DNA of 64,000 nt, taken from positions 7,502,001-7,566,000 of the forward strand of contig NZ_CP026652.1 of the NCBI RefSeq assembly GCF_002946835.1, written 5' to 3'. The position numbers were made by a program, and so were the translations under genes. Shown in pieces: positions 25,083-34,813 of this stretch. This stretch comes from Streptomyces dengpaensis. GTDB taxonomy: Bacteria; Actinomycetota; Actinomycetes; Streptomycetales; Streptomycetaceae. The notes under the pieces were generated by a model. The model made no database searches and was not told the DNA's origin. It worked only from the letters and a program-made list of their open reading frames with translations. Each line of letters opens with the position of its first letter. The stretch's first letter is position 1.

Positions 25083-26246
25083 GTGAGAATTCTGCACACC
25101 TCCGACTGGCATCTGGGCCGGGCGTTCCACCGGGTGAACATGCTCGACGCCCAGGCCGCGTTCATCGGCCACCTCGTCACCACCGCCCGCGAGCGCGCCG
25201 TGGACGCGGTGGTCGTGTCGGGAGATGTGTACGACCGCGCGGTGCCCCCGCTGGCCGCCGTCGAGCTCTTCGACGACGCCCTGCACCGGCTGGCCGGCCT
25301 CGGGGTCCCCACGGTGATGATCTCCGGGAACCACGACTCGGCGCGCCGCCTCGGTGTCGGCGCCGGGCTCATCGGGCGCGCGGGCATCCACCTGCGGACC
25401 GAGGCCTCGGCGTGCGGCACACCCGTGGTCCTCACCGACGCCCACGGCGACGTGGCCCTCTACGGCCTGCCGTATCTTGAACCGGCCCTGGTGAAGGACG
25501 AGTTCGGGGTCGAGAAGGCCGGACACGACAGTGTGCTGGCCGCCGCCATGGACCGGATCCGCGCCGACCTCGCCACGCGCGCTCCGGGCACCCGCTCCGT
25601 CGTTCTCGCCCACGCCTTCGTCACCGGCGGCGAGGCCAGCGACAGTGAGCGGGACATCACCGTCGGCGGGGTCGCCTCCGTGCCCGCCGGGGTCTTCGAC
25701 GGCGTCGACTACACCGCGCTCGGTCATCTGCACGGCAGCCAGACCATCACCGACCGTGTGCGCTACTCGGGCTCCCCGCTGCCGTACTCCTTCTCGGAGG
25801 CCGACCACCGCAAGAGCATGTGGCTCGTGGACCTCGGCCCCGAAGGCTCCCTGAGCGCGGAGCGGATCGACTGCCCCGTCCCCCGGGTGCTCGCCCGCAT
25901 CCGGGGGAACCTGGACGACCTGCTCGCCGACCCCGGGCTGGAGCGGCACGAGGAGGCGTGGGTCGAAGCGACCCTCACCGACCCGGTGCGCCCGAGCGAT
26001 CCCATGGCCCGGCTGACCGAGCGCTTCCCGCACACGCTCAGCCTCGTCTTCGAACCGGACAGGGCCCCCGAGGACCCGGACATCTCCTACGCCCGGCGCC
26101 TCGCGGGCCGCAGCGAACAGCAGATCGCGGAGGACTTCGTGGCCCACGTGCGCGGAGCGGGGCCCGACGCACACGAACAGGCCGTGATACGGGACGCGTT
26201 CGACGCCGTCCGCGCCGACGAGGCCGTACGGGAGGTGGCCCGGTGA
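25083..26246 (+). CDS. sbcD: SbcD nuclease subunit
   Basis: 387 residues, the Mre11-type metallophosphoesterase of the SbcCD complex that cuts hairpins and blocked DNA ends. Metal ligands are seen in ILHTSDWHLGR (Asp8, His10), VVSGDVYDRAVPP and MISGNHDSARRLG, with later LAHAFVTGG and ALGHLHGSQ. The GTG at 25083 begins exactly at the first strand; the earlier in-frame sequence is not coding. It is followed after 52 bp by sbcC, with which it must form one unit. Confidence 0.95.
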   Translation: MRILHTSDWHLGRAFHRVNMLDAQAAFIGHLVTTARERAVDAVVVSGDVYDRAVPPLAAVELFDDALHRLAGLGVPTVMISGNHDSARRLGVGAGLIGRAGIHLRTEASACGTPVVLTDAHGDVALYGLPYLEPALVKDEFGVEKAGHDSVLAAAMDRIRADLATRAPGTRSVVLAHAFVTGGEASDSERDITVGGVASVPAGVFDGVDYTALGHLHGSQTITDRVRYSGSPLPYSFSEADHRKSMWLVDLGPEGSLSAERIDCPVPRVLARIRGNLDDLLADPGLERHEEAWVEATLTDPVRPSDPMARLTERFPHTLSLVFEPDRAPEDPDISYARRLAGRSEQQIAEDFVAHVRGAGPDAHEQAVIRDAFDAVRADEAVREVAR

Positions 26247-26298
26247 CCTCACATCCACTGGACCTCCCGGGGGCTCGTCCTGACGTCAAAGGGGCCCG

Positions 26299-29292
26299 AT
26301 GAGGCTGCACCGCCTGGACCTCACCGCCTTCGGGCCCTTCGGCGGCACCCAGAAGGTCGACTTCGACGACCTCTCGGCGGCTGGGCTCTTCCTGCTGCAC
26401 GGGCCGACGGGCGCGGGCAAGACCTCCGTCCTGGACGCCGTCTGCTTCGCGCTGTACGGGGCGGTGCCCGGCGCCCGCCAAGGCGGTTCGCTGCGCAGTG
26501 ATCACGCGGCACCGGCCACCCGCACCGAGGTGACCCTCGAACTCACCGTCGCCGGACGCCGGTTGGAGATCACGCGGCAGCCGCCCTGGCAGCGCCCCAA
26601 GAAGCGCGGCGCGGGCACGACGACCGAGAAGGCGCAGAGCTGGCTGCGCGAGTACGACGCGGCGGCGGGCTCCTGGAAGGATCTCAGCCGCTCCCACCAG
26701 GAGATCGGCGAGGAGATCACCCAGCTGCTCGGCATGAGCCGTGAGCAGTTCTGCCAGGTCGTTCTGTTGCCCCAGGGCGACTTCGCGCGCTTCCTGCGGG
26801 CCGACGCCGAGGCCCGCGGCAAGCTGCTGGGCCGCCTCTTCGACACCCACCGCTTCGCCGAGGTCGAGAAGCGCCTCGCCGAGCGGCGGCGTGCGGCCGA
26901 GGCCGAAGTACGCGCCGGGGACGCGGCGTTGCTCGCCGACGCCCACCGCATGCAGCAGGAGGCCGGCGACGGCATCGAGGTCCCACTGCCCGACCTGGCA
27001 CCCGGTGACCCGGGCCTCGCCGAGTCCGTCCTGTCCTGGGCCGCCGTCGCCCGCAGCACCGCCCGCGAACGGCTCACGATCGCCCACTGCGCCCGCAGGG
27101 CCGCCGAATCCGCACAGGCCGCGGCGGACCGCGTACTTCACGACGTACGCGAAGTGGCCCGGCTGCAGCGCCGGTTCGCACAGGCGCGGGAGCGTGCCGC
27201 GCGCCTGGAGGAGCGGGCCGACGCCCATCGGGAGGCCCAGGCCCGGATGGAGCGTGCCCGCAAGGCCGAGGCGGTGGCCCCCGCGCTCGACCTGCGCGAA
27301 GCGGCCGAGGCGGAACACTGGCGCGCGTCCGCCGAGGAGACACGCGCGCGTGCCGCCGTGCCGGAGTCCTTCGCCGGTGCTGGGGCGCCCGGGCTCGCCG
27401 CGGCGGCCCGCAGGGCTGCCGAGGAGCTGGGCGGCCTGGAGTCGGCACGCCGGGCCGAACGCCGGCTGGCCGAACTCGCCCAGGAGCGCGCCGATTTGGA
27501 CCAGGAGGAGCGCGCCGACGAGGACGTCCTCCAGGAGGCCGAGAGCTGGCTCGCCACATGGGAGGCGACCCGCGCCGGCATCGAGGCACGCATCGAGTCC
27601 GCGCAGGAGGCCACGGCGCGCGCCGAACAACTCGCCGTCAAGGGCGAACCGGCTCGCACGAGACTCAACGCGGCCCGCCGGCGCGACCAGTTCGCCCAGG
27701 ACACGGACGACGCTCAAGCGCGCGCCCTCGCCTCGCGCGAACGCGCCACGGAGGCGCGCGCCCGCTGGCTCGACCTGAAGGAACAGCGCCTCCAGGGCAT
27801 CGCCGCCGAACTCGCGGCGGGCCTCGCCGACGGCGAACCCTGCGCCGTCTGCGGTGCCACCGAGCACCCCGCGCCCGCGCGGAAGGACGCCGGGCATGTC
27901 GACCGGGAGGCGGAGGAGCGCGCCCTCGCCGCGTATCAGCGCGCCGACGAGCAGCGCACCGAGGACGAGCGGCGGCTCGGCGTCGTACGCGAGGCCCTGG
28001 CCGCCGCGACCGCCGAGGCGGGCGACACGCCCACGGCACAACTCGCCGAGCAGGCCGAGGAGTTGGAGCGGCAGTACGCCGAGGCCCGCGCAGGCGCCTC
28101 CGGGCTGCACGCCGCGCGTGAGGCGCGGGAACAGGCCGAACGCGAGTACGAGCGGCGGCTGACCGCCCAGCAGGAGGCCGCCCGCCGCGTCGCGTCTCGC
28201 GCCTCGCTCCGGGATGCACTGGACCGCGAGAAGGCCGGTCTGGAAGGGGAGTTGGCACAGGCGCGGGGCGCCGCCGGAAGCGTCTCCGCGCGGGCCGCGC
28301 AACTGGAGCAGCGGGTCGCGCTGCTCACCGAGGCCGCGGACGCGGTCCGTGGGGCCGAGGACGCCGCGCAGCGCCTCAAGGACGCCGACGCTCGACTCGC
28401 CGACGCGGCCTTCCGCGCCGGGTTCGACACACCGCAGGCGGCAGCCGTCGCGCTGCTCGACGACGCGGCCCACCGGGAACTCCAACGGCGGCTCGACGCC
28501 TGGCAGTCGGAGGAGGCCGCTGTGCGCGCGGTACTCGCCGAGGCCGACACGGCGGCCGCGGCCCAGCAGCCGCCCGCCGACCTGCGGGCCGCGGAACAGG
28601 CCGCCGACTCCGCCGCCCGCCGGCTGCGGGAGACCGCCTCCGCGCAGGACGCGGCCGCACGGCGCTGCGCGGAGCTCGACGGACTCTCCGCGCGCGCGGG
28701 CCGAGGAGTACGCCGTCTGGCGCCGCTGCGCGAGCAGTACGACCGTGTGGCCCGCCTGGCCGCTCTGACGGCGGGCACGTCGGCGGACAACGAGCGCAAG
28801 ATGCGCCTGGAGTCGTACGTCCTCGCCGCACGCCTGGAACAGGTCGCCGCCGCCGCGACCGTACGGCTGCGGCGCATGTCCTCAGGGCGCTACACCCTCG
28901 TGCACTCCGACGACCGCGCGGGCCGTGGCCGCAGCGGGCTCGGACTGCATGTCGTCGATGCCTGGACCGGCCGGGAGCGCGACACGGCGACACTCTCCGG
29001 CGGCGAGACGTTCTTCGCCTCCCTCGCGCTGGCCCTCGGCCTCGCGGACGTCGTCACGGACGAGGCCGGTGGCGTGCGGCTCGACACGCTCTTCATCGAC
29101 GAGGGCTTCGGCAGCCTCGACGACCAGACCCTCGACGAGGTCCTGGACGTCCTCGACTCCCTGCGGGAGCGCGACCGCAGCGTCGGCATCGTCAGCCACG
29201 TCGCGGACCTGCGGCGGCGCATTCACGCCCAACTGGAGGTGGTGAAGGGGAGATCGGGGTCGGTCGTACGGCAGCGGGGTGCCCAGGACTGA
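26299..29292 (+). CDS. sbcC: SbcC ATPase subunit
   Basis: 997 residues, the Rad50-like SMC partner of SbcD. Walker A is GPTGAGKTS (35-43); long Ala/Glu/Arg coiled coils flank a zinc-hook motif CAVC (515-518); the ABC signature LSGGE is at 899-903, followed by Walker B TLFIDEGFGSLDDQ. All catalytic parts are present. It uses an ATG after AAAGGGG. Confidence 0.95.
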   Translation: MRLHRLDLTAFGPFGGTQKVDFDDLSAAGLFLLHGPTGAGKTSVLDAVCFALYGAVPGARQGGSLRSDHAAPATRTEVTLELTVAGRRLEITRQPPWQRPKKRGAGTTTEKAQSWLREYDAAAGSWKDLSRSHQEIGEEITQLLGMSREQFCQVVLLPQGDFARFLRADAEARGKLLGRLFDTHRFAEVEKRLAERRRAAEAEVRAGDAALLADAHRMQQEAGDGIEVPLPDLAPGDPGLAESVLSWAAVARSTARERLTIAHCARRAAESAQAAADRVLHDVREVARLQRRFAQARERAARLEERADAHREAQARMERARKAEAVAPALDLREAAEAEHWRASAEETRARAAVPESFAGAGAPGLAAAARRAAEELGGLESARRAERRLAELAQERADLDQEERADEDVLQEAESWLATWEATRAGIEARIESAQEATARAEQLAVKGEPARTRLNAARRRDQFAQDTDDAQARALASRERATEARARWLDLKEQRLQGIAAELAAGLADGEPCAVCGATEHPAPARKDAGHVDREAEERALAAYQRADEQRTEDERRLGVVREALAAATAEAGDTPTAQLAEQAEELERQYAEARAGASGLHAAREAREQAEREYERRLTAQQEAARRVASRASLRDALDREKAGLEGELAQARGAAGSVSARAAQLEQRVALLTEAADAVRGAEDAAQRLKDADARLADAAFRAGFDTPQAAAVALLDDAAHRELQRRLDAWQSEEAAVRAVLAEADTAAAAQQPPADLRAAEQAADSAARRLRETASAQDAAARRCAELDGLSARAGRGVRRLAPLREQYDRVARLAALTAGTSADNERKMRLESYVLAARLEQVAAAATVRLRRMSSGRYTLVHSDDRAGRGRSGLGLHVVDAWTGRERDTATLSGGETFFASLALALGLADVVTDEAGGVRLDTLFIDEGFGSLDDQTLDEVLDVLDSLRERDRSVGIVSHVADLRRRIHAQLEVVKGRSGSVVRQRGAQD

Positions 29293-29322
29293 GGCGACGG
29301 GCGCGGTGTGCCGGCGCCTGGC

Positions 29323-29769
29323 TCAGTGGCCCAGCGGGCGCCGGGGCAGAGGTGAGGAGTAGACGACGCTCGTCGTCACCGAGCCGAGGGCGCCGATCTT
29401 GCCCGACACCTCCTCCAGGTGGCTCATCGAGCGTGCCGCGACCTTGATGACGAAGCAGTCGTCGCCCGTGACGTGGTGCGCCTCCAGGATCTCGGGCGTC
29501 GCCTCGACGAGGTCGCGGAACGGCTTGTAGTTGCCGTTGGGGTACCTGAGCCGGACGAACGCGAGAATCGGCAGGCCCAGGCTCTTCGGGTCGACGACGG
29601 CCGCGTACCCCTGGATGACGCCGGCCTCCTCCAGACGGCGCACCCGCTCGGTGACCGCGCTCGCGGACATGGAGACGGCCCGGGCCAACTCGGCGAAGCT
29701 GGACCGGCCTTCGCGCTGGAGGACATCGAGGATGCGCCAGTCCGTGGCGTCCGGTGAATACGCGGTCAT
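29323..29769 (-). CDS. Lrp/AsnC-family regulator
   Basis: 148 residues: N-terminal helix-turn-helix (ILDVLQREGRSSFAELARAVSMSASAVTERV; recognition helix SASAVTERVRRLEEAG) and a RAM/ACT-like ligand domain with GYAAVVDPKSLGLPILAFVRL and VTGDDCFVIKVAARSMSHLEEV. There is no ribosome site before the ATG, suggesting a leaderless transcript. It is divergent from the rhodanese gene across 164 bp, which holds GGGGA-a-TCCCC (29785-29795), so it may regulate that gene and itself. Confidence 0.9.
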   Translation of the reverse strand: MTAYSPDATDWRILDVLQREGRSSFAELARAVSMSASAVTERVRRLEEAGVIQGYAAVVDPKSLGLPILAFVRLRYPNGNYKPFRDLVEATPEILEAHHVTGDDCFVIKVAARSMSHLEEVSGKIGALGSVTTSVVYSSPLPRRPLGH

Positions 29770-29933
29770 GTGCGCTGGATAGCAGGGGAATCCCCGGCCG
29801 ATCAAGAGTGATGCCGTGGATCGTCACTTCAGGAAGGGGATCACCGGACGTAGATTTCTGGCCAGGAAGTCCCGCGGGGCAGCCGGTGCGGAGACGGCGC
29901 CGGTGCGGCGGGTCAGGGAGGGAAGGCCGGACC

Positions 29934-30494
29934 ATGACGGTGACCACTGACACCACCGTGACCACTGACATCGCGGTAAACAGCAGCGCGACCGTGACCG
30001 CAGACACCGAGGTGACCAACAGCGCGACCGTGACGAACCCCGTTCTGCGCGTCGCACCGGCGTCCCCGGCCGCGGCCGCCGCCTACTTCGGCGCGAGCCT
30101 CGCCTTCCACGCCGACGTGTCCGACGTGGCCGCCGCCCTAGCCGCCGACGGCGACCCCGGCTTCGTCGTCCTGGACTCCCGCTCCACCGAGTCGTGGGAT
30201 CAGGGCCACATCCCCGGTGCGATCCACCTGCCCACCGCGCTCATCCCCGAGCAGGCCGGGCAACTCCTCGACAAGTCGGTGCCCGTCATCACGTACTGCT
30301 GGGGCCCCGGCTGCAACGGTGCGACCCGCGCCGCCCTCGCCCTCGCCCAACTTGGCTTCCAGGTCAAGGAGATGCTCGGCGGCTTCGAGTACTGGGCGCG
30401 CGAAGGCTTCGCGTACCAGACCTGGGAGGGTCAGGAGCGCCGCGCCGCCGACCCGCTGACCGCACCGGTCGACGCGGAGGACTGCGGCTGCTGA
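29934..30494 (+). CDS. Rhodanese-domain protein (single-domain sulfurtransferase)
   Basis: 186 residues. The first 38 are low-complexity Thr/Val repeats (VTTDTTVTTD), then a rhodanese domain with FVVLDSRSTESWDQGHIPGAIHLP and the active loop YCWGPGCNGATRAALAL. The persulfide Cys is residue 122, and a second Cys at 127 sits in the loop. LGGFEYWAREGF ends the fold, and the tail ends in CGC. It likely transfers sulfur to an unknown acceptor. Ribosome site GGGAGGGAAGG precedes the ATG. Confidence 0.9.
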   Translation: MTVTTDTTVTTDIAVNSSATVTADTEVTNSATVTNPVLRVAPASPAAAAAYFGASLAFHADVSDVAAALAADGDPGFVVLDSRSTESWDQGHIPGAIHLPTALIPEQAGQLLDKSVPVITYCWGPGCNGATRAALALAQLGFQVKEMLGGFEYWAREGFAYQTWEGQERRAADPLTAPVDAEDCGC

Positions 30495-30596
30495 CCGCAC
30501 CGGTCGCGCGGGTGCCCATGAGGGCCGAGGGTCGCGTATCGGACAGCGGAGGGGACGCCGAACGTCCCGTGGCTCCCCGCCGTGTAGCTTCTGCGC

Positions 30597-31112
30597 ATGG
30601 TCAGATACGCGGACCCAGGTGCGGTCGAGTGGGTGGAGTCGGGCGGCGGGCCGCTCATAGCGATCCCGGAAGTCGTGTTGCCCTTCTGGGCGGGGGCGAA
30701 CGGCGACGATCTGTCCTCGGACTACGACCGGGCCTGTGACGTGGACGGGTTCTTCGGTCTCCTGCCCGTCGGCGACACCTGGGCCCTGGTCCTCGGGGAC
30801 GAACCCGCCTCGACCTCCTATCTCCCCGAACACGGCACCTTCGTACGGTGGTGCGCCGCCGCATCGGAGGACGAACTGCTCTCCGGAGTCCCGGCGGCGC
30901 TGGCGACGGCGGTGTGGGAGCCGGAGGTGGAGTGGAACGTACCCGGTCCCGTCGTCCTCTTCGACGCGGCCTGGCCGGGACCCGCTTCGGAGCGCACGGA
31001 CCACCTGAAGGTCGCGCTGGAGCCGGGCCGGTACGCGGTGCGCGCGGCCTACGTGGAGCCGGGGCCCGAGACCTGGGTGGGACTCGTACAGCTGCGCCGG
31101 CTGACGCGGTAA
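30597..31112 (+). CDS. Imm21-family immunity protein
   Basis: 171 residues. The stretches EWVESGGGPLIAIPEVVL, DYDRACDVDGFFGLLPVG, ALVLGDEPASTSYLP and GTFVRW match the Imm21 immunity family, cytosolic proteins that neutralise a polymorphic toxin. No toxin gene lies next to it, so it is an orphan here. It ends before a terminator shared with the convergent DUF885 gene. The toxin partner is unknown. Confidence 0.75.
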   Translation: MVRYADPGAVEWVESGGGPLIAIPEVVLPFWAGANGDDLSSDYDRACDVDGFFGLLPVGDTWALVLGDEPASTSYLPEHGTFVRWCAAASEDELLSGVPAALATAVWEPEVEWNVPGPVVLFDAAWPGPASERTDHLKVALEPGRYAVRAAYVEPGPETWVGLVQLRRLTR

Positions 31113-31146
31113 GCAGCAGGTCGGCGGCTGCGAGGGGTTGGCGGTC

Positions 31147-31185
31147 GGCCGGGCCCTGATGCGCTGCGTGCGTCCGGGCCCGGCC
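31147..31185. terminator. Bidirectional terminator between Imm21 and DUF885 genes
   Basis: GGCCGGGCCC (31147-31156) pairs with GGGCCCGGCC (31176-31185), in the 87-bp gap between convergent genes. Confidence 0.7.
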
Positions 31186-31199
31186 GCCGTCGGTGATCG

Positions 31200-32891
31200 T
31201 CAGAGCTGGGACAGCTCGTCCACCAGGTCGTCCAGGCCCAGGGAACCCTGCGAGAGGGCCGCCATGTGCCAGGCCTTCGCGTCGAAGGCGTCGCCGTGGC
31301 GCCGCTGCGCGTTCTCGCGGCCCAGCAGCCAGGCACGCTCGCCGAGTTTGTAGCCGATGGCCTGACCGGGCATGGTGAGGTAGCGGGTCAGCTCGCTCTC
31401 CACGAAGTCCGCCGGACGGCTGCTGTGCGCGCCGAAGAACTCCTGCGCCAGCTCAGGAGTCCACCGCTCGCCGGGGTGGAAGGGAGAGTCGGCCGGAATC
31501 TCCAGTTCCAGATGCATGCCGATGTCGACGATGACCCGGGCAGCGCGCATCATCTGCGCGTCGAGGTAACCGAGCCGCTGCTCGGCGTCCTTGAGGAAGC
31601 CCAGCTCGTCCATCAGCCGCTCCGCGTACAGCGCCCAGCCCTCGCAGTTGGCGCTGACCTGGCCGACCGTGGCCTGATAGCGCGAGAGATCGTCGACGAC
31701 GTACACCCACTGCGCGAGCTGGAGGTGATGCCCGGGTACGCCCTCGTGGTACCAGGTCGAGACGAGGTCGTACACGGGGAAGCGGGTCTGGCCCATCGTG
31801 GGCAGCCACGTACGGCCGGGCCGTGAGAAGTCCGCCGAGGGCGCGGTGTAGTACGGGGCCGCGGCGCTGCCCGGGGGCGCGATGCGGGACTCCACCTTCC
31901 GTACCGGTTCGGCGAGTTCGAAGTGGGTGCCGTCCAGCGCCTCGATCGCCTCGTCCATCAGGCCCTGCAGCCACGCCCTGACCTCGTCGACTCCCTCGAT
32001 GTGCCTGCCGTGCTCGTCGAGGTGCGCGAGCGCCACCCACGGCGTCTCGGCGCCGGGCAGGATCTTCTCGGCCTCGGTCCTCATCTCGGCGAGGAGGCGG
32101 TGGTACTCGGCCCAGCCGTACGCGTACGCCTCGTCGAGGTCGAGATCCGTACCGTTGAAGTAGCGCGACAGACGCGCGTACCGTTCGCGGCCCACCGTGT
32201 CGGGCGCGCCCTCGATCGTGGGCGCGTACACGTCGCGCATCCAGTCCCGCAGCGCGACGAGGGCCGCGGTGGCGGTACGGGCGGCCGTGTCCAGCTCGCC
32301 ACGCAGGGAGTCGGGGCCCGACGACGCGAAGTCCTCGAACCAGCCGACGCCCTGCCCGTCCGGGTCCGACCACTCGGTGAGCTGCCCGATGAAGGTCGCG
32401 GTCGGGCGCGGGCCCGCATACAGCTTGCGCTCCAGACCGAGGGCGAGGGATTCCCGGTACCCGGCGAGGGCGGCCGGCACCGCGCGCAGCCGCTCGGCGA
32501 TCGCGGCCCAGTCCTCGTCCGTCTCGGTCGGCGTGAGGGTGAAGATCTGCCGCACCGCGTGCGCCACCGTGTGCAGATTGCCGACCGACCGGAGGCCCTC
32601 CCCGGCGTCGTGGACGGCGAGTTCGGCGGTGAGGCGCTCGCGCAGCAGCCGGGCACAGCGCCGCTCCATGGCGTGGTCCGCGCCGGGCTGCCGCTCCGCC
32701 TCGTCCAGCCGCGCGAGGGTCGTCCGCGCCAGTTCCGCGACGGCTTCCTGGCCGGCGGGCGAGGTGTCGGGGAGCTTGCTGTAACTCTCCTTCACACCGA
32801 GGTAGGTGCCGAGGACCGGGTCGAGGGCGACGAGATCGTCGACATAGGCGTCGGCGACCTCGCGGGGCAGCGGGCTCTTCGTCTCTGACAT
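31200..32891 (-). CDS. DUF885-family metallopeptidase
   Basis: 563 residues, nearly all helical. The zinc site is STWYHEGVPGHHLQLAQ, with His382-Glu383 and His388/389, the HExxxGHH form used by this family. A later conserved block NCEGWALYAERLM supplies the third ligand Glu. No signal peptide is present, so it is probably cytosolic. The ATG at 32891 with GAGG upstream is preferred to a longer frame. The substrate is presumably peptides, but no member was matched closely. Confidence 0.85.
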   Translation of the reverse strand: MSETKSPLPREVADAYVDDLVALDPVLGTYLGVKESYSKLPDTSPAGQEAVAELARTTLARLDEAERQPGADHAMERRCARLLRERLTAELAVHDAGEGLRSVGNLHTVAHAVRQIFTLTPTETDEDWAAIAERLRAVPAALAGYRESLALGLERKLYAGPRPTATFIGQLTEWSDPDGQGVGWFEDFASSGPDSLRGELDTAARTATAALVALRDWMRDVYAPTIEGAPDTVGRERYARLSRYFNGTDLDLDEAYAYGWAEYHRLLAEMRTEAEKILPGAETPWVALAHLDEHGRHIEGVDEVRAWLQGLMDEAIEALDGTHFELAEPVRKVESRIAPPGSAAAPYYTAPSADFSRPGRTWLPTMGQTRFPVYDLVSTWYHEGVPGHHLQLAQWVYVVDDLSRYQATVGQVSANCEGWALYAERLMDELGFLKDAEQRLGYLDAQMMRAARVIVDIGMHLELEIPADSPFHPGERWTPELAQEFFGAHSSRPADFVESELTRYLTMPGQAIGYKLGERAWLLGRENAQRRHGDAFDAKAWHMAALSQGSLGLDDLVDELSQL

Positions 32892-32923
32892 GCGGACATC
32901 CTCATACGGGGCAGGGCGCCGCG

Positions 32924-33415
32924 TCAGCCTGTTCGGACCGCCGGTTGGGGTGGCAGGAGGGGGCCGCAGTCCCACTGCTGGAAGATCAACCGCGTCTCGA
33001 CCCGCGCCACTTCACGCTGCGAGGTGAACTCGTCGAGCACCAGCCGCTGCAGATCCGCCATGTCCGCGACGGCGACATGGACGAGGTAGTCGTCGGGTCC
33101 GGTGAGATGGAAGACGGTACGGGACTCCGGCAGTGCCCTGATCCGGTCCACGAAGGGCCCCACCAACTCCCGCCGGTGCGGCCTGACCTGCACGGACAGC
33201 AACGCCTCCAGGCCCCGCCCCAGCTTCGCCGGGTCCAGTCGCAGCTGATGGCCGAGAATCACTCCCGCCCGGCGCAGCCGCGTCACCCGGTCCAGGCAGG
33301 TCGAGGGCGCGACACCGACCTGGGCCGCGAGATCGCGGTACGTCGTCCGTGCGTCGTTCTGCAACAGGCGCAGCAGATGGAGATCCACCGGATCGAGTAC
33401 GACAGAATCGGGCAT
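32924..33415 (-). CDS. Lrp/AsnC-family regulator
   Basis: 163 residues. The helix-turn-helix is LHLLRLLQNDARTTYRDLAAQVGVAPSTCLDRVTRL, followed by a ligand domain with ALLSVQVRPHRRELVGPFVDRIRALPE and TGPDDYLVHVAVADMADLQRLVLDEF. It is divergent from a Cys/Met-type PLP enzyme (60 bp apart), the usual layout of an Lrp that controls an amino-acid lyase gene, for example a Bkd/Met-type regulator. The ligand is probably an amino acid; that is inference. Confidence 0.9.
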   Translation of the reverse strand: MPDSVVLDPVDLHLLRLLQNDARTTYRDLAAQVGVAPSTCLDRVTRLRRAGVILGHQLRLDPAKLGRGLEALLSVQVRPHRRELVGPFVDRIRALPESRTVFHLTGPDDYLVHVAVADMADLQRLVLDEFTSQREVARVETRLIFQQWDCGPLLPPQPAVRTG

Positions 33416-33475
33416 GGCGCGAACGTAACACGGGTTGCGGCGCTACGACCCCGCCCGATGTTCAGGCTTCTCGCC

Positions 33476-34813
33476 ATGGAATCCGCTGTGTACGACGCAC
33501 ACGACGCACGCGACCTTCAGGACAACCTGAACGGAACCGGCCGAGCTCCGGTCGCGCCCGCGGCCCGGGCGCTCGCGACCGAGGCCGTGCACGCCGGCCG
33601 GGAGGATCTCGCCGGACAGGGGCTGCACGCGGCGCCGATCGACCTGTCCACGACTTATCCCTCGTACGACAGCCGCGGTGAGGCCGCCCGGATCGACGCG
33701 TTCGCGGCCGACGGCGCCGAACCGGAGGGCCCGCCCGTCTACGCCCGGCTCGGCAATCCGACCGTCGCCCGCTTCGAGACCGCCCTTGCCCGCCTCGAAG
33801 GCACCGAGAGCGCGGTCGCGTTCGCGAGCGGCATGGCCGCGCTGAGTGCCGTACTGCTCGTACGGAACGCGATGGGCCTGCGCCATGTCGTCGCCGTACG
33901 CCCCCTGTACGGCTGCAGCGACCACCTCCTCACGGCCGGGCTGCTCGGCTCCGAGGTGACCTGGGTCGACCCGGCCGGCATTGCGGACGCCCTCCGCCCC
34001 GACACCGGCCTGGTGATGGTGGAGTCCCCGGCCAACCCGACGCTCGCCGAACTCGACCTGCGGGGCGTCGCGCACGCCTGCGGTTCCGTTCCGCTCCTCG
34101 CCGACAACACCTTCGCCACACCCGTGCTGCAACGCCCCGCCGAACAGGGAGCGCGCCTGATCCTGCACAGTGCGACCAAATACCTGGGCGGGCACGGTGA
34201 TGTGATGGCCGGAGTGGTGGCCTGCGACGAGGAGTTCGCCCGGCGGCTGCGCCAAGTGCGGTTCGCCACAGGGGGAGTTCTGCATCCGCTGGCCGGATAT
34301 CTGCTGCTGCGGGGCCTGTCGACGTTGCCCGTACGGGTCCGGGCCGCGTCCGCGAACGCCGCGGAACTGGCCCGCCGCCTCGCCGCCGACCCGCGTGTCG
34401 CCCGCGTCCACTACCCGCGCATCGGCGGCGCCATGATCGCCTTCGAGGTCCACGGCGACCCGCACGACGTCATCGCCGGAGTCCGCCTGATCACCCCGGC
34501 CGTCAGCCTCGGCAGCGTCGACACCCTCATCCAGCACCCGGCCTCGATCAGCCACCGCATCGTGCCCGCGCCGGACCGCCAGGAGGCGGGCGTCAGCGAC
34601 CGGCTTCTCCGCCTGTCGGTTGGCCTGGAGGACGTGGACGACCTGTGGGCCGACCTGGCGGCGGCGTTGGGAGACCCGAAGGCGCGCCGCCGAACGGCCC
34701 CGCCCCCGGCCCAGGACCGGATCCGGACTACTCCCGCACAGCCCGCTGCGCCCGCGGCCCCTCGCCGTACGGCAGCCGGGACGTCACCGGAGTCGCGTCC
34801 AGGCGGGCGGTGA
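33476..34813 (+). CDS. Cys/Met metabolism PLP-dependent enzyme (cystathionine gamma-lyase/methionine gamma-lyase-like)
   Basis: 445 residues of the gamma-family PLP enzymes. YARLGNPTVARFETALARLEG and ESAVAFASGMAAL bind phosphate, VESPANPTLAELDL and LLADNTFATPVLQRP line the cofactor, and Lys235 in HSATKYLGGHGDVMAG forms the Schiff base. It either splits cystathionine/methionine or makes them; the exact reaction is not readable. The last 45 residues (Pro/Ala/Arg-rich) overlap the convergent GNAT gene by 86 bp and are not typical of the family. ATG 33458 would add six residues. Confidence 0.9.
   Translation: MESAVYDAHDARDLQDNLNGTGRAPVAPAARALATEAVHAGREDLAGQGLHAAPIDLSTTYPSYDSRGEAARIDAFAADGAEPEGPPVYARLGNPTVARFETALARLEGTESAVAFASGMAALSAVLLVRNAMGLRHVVAVRPLYGCSDHLLTAGLLGSEVTWVDPAGIADALRPDTGLVMVESPANPTLAELDLRGVAHACGSVPLLADNTFATPVLQRPAEQGARLILHSATKYLGGHGDVMAGVVACDEEFARRLRQVRFATGGVLHPLAGYLLLRGLSTLPVRVRAASANAAELARRLAADPRVARVHYPRIGGAMIAFEVHGDPHDVIAGVRLITPAVSLGSVDTLIQHPASISHRIVPAPDRQEAGVSDRLLRLSVGLEDVDDLWADLAAALGDPKARRRTAPPPAQDRIRTTPAQPAAPAAPRRTAAGTSPESRPGGR

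Noticed and set aside
26038..28485. An 815-codon open frame antisense to sbcC
   Set aside because: Shadow of the Ala/Glu/Arg coiled coil of SbcC; Leu/Gly-rich repetitive product.
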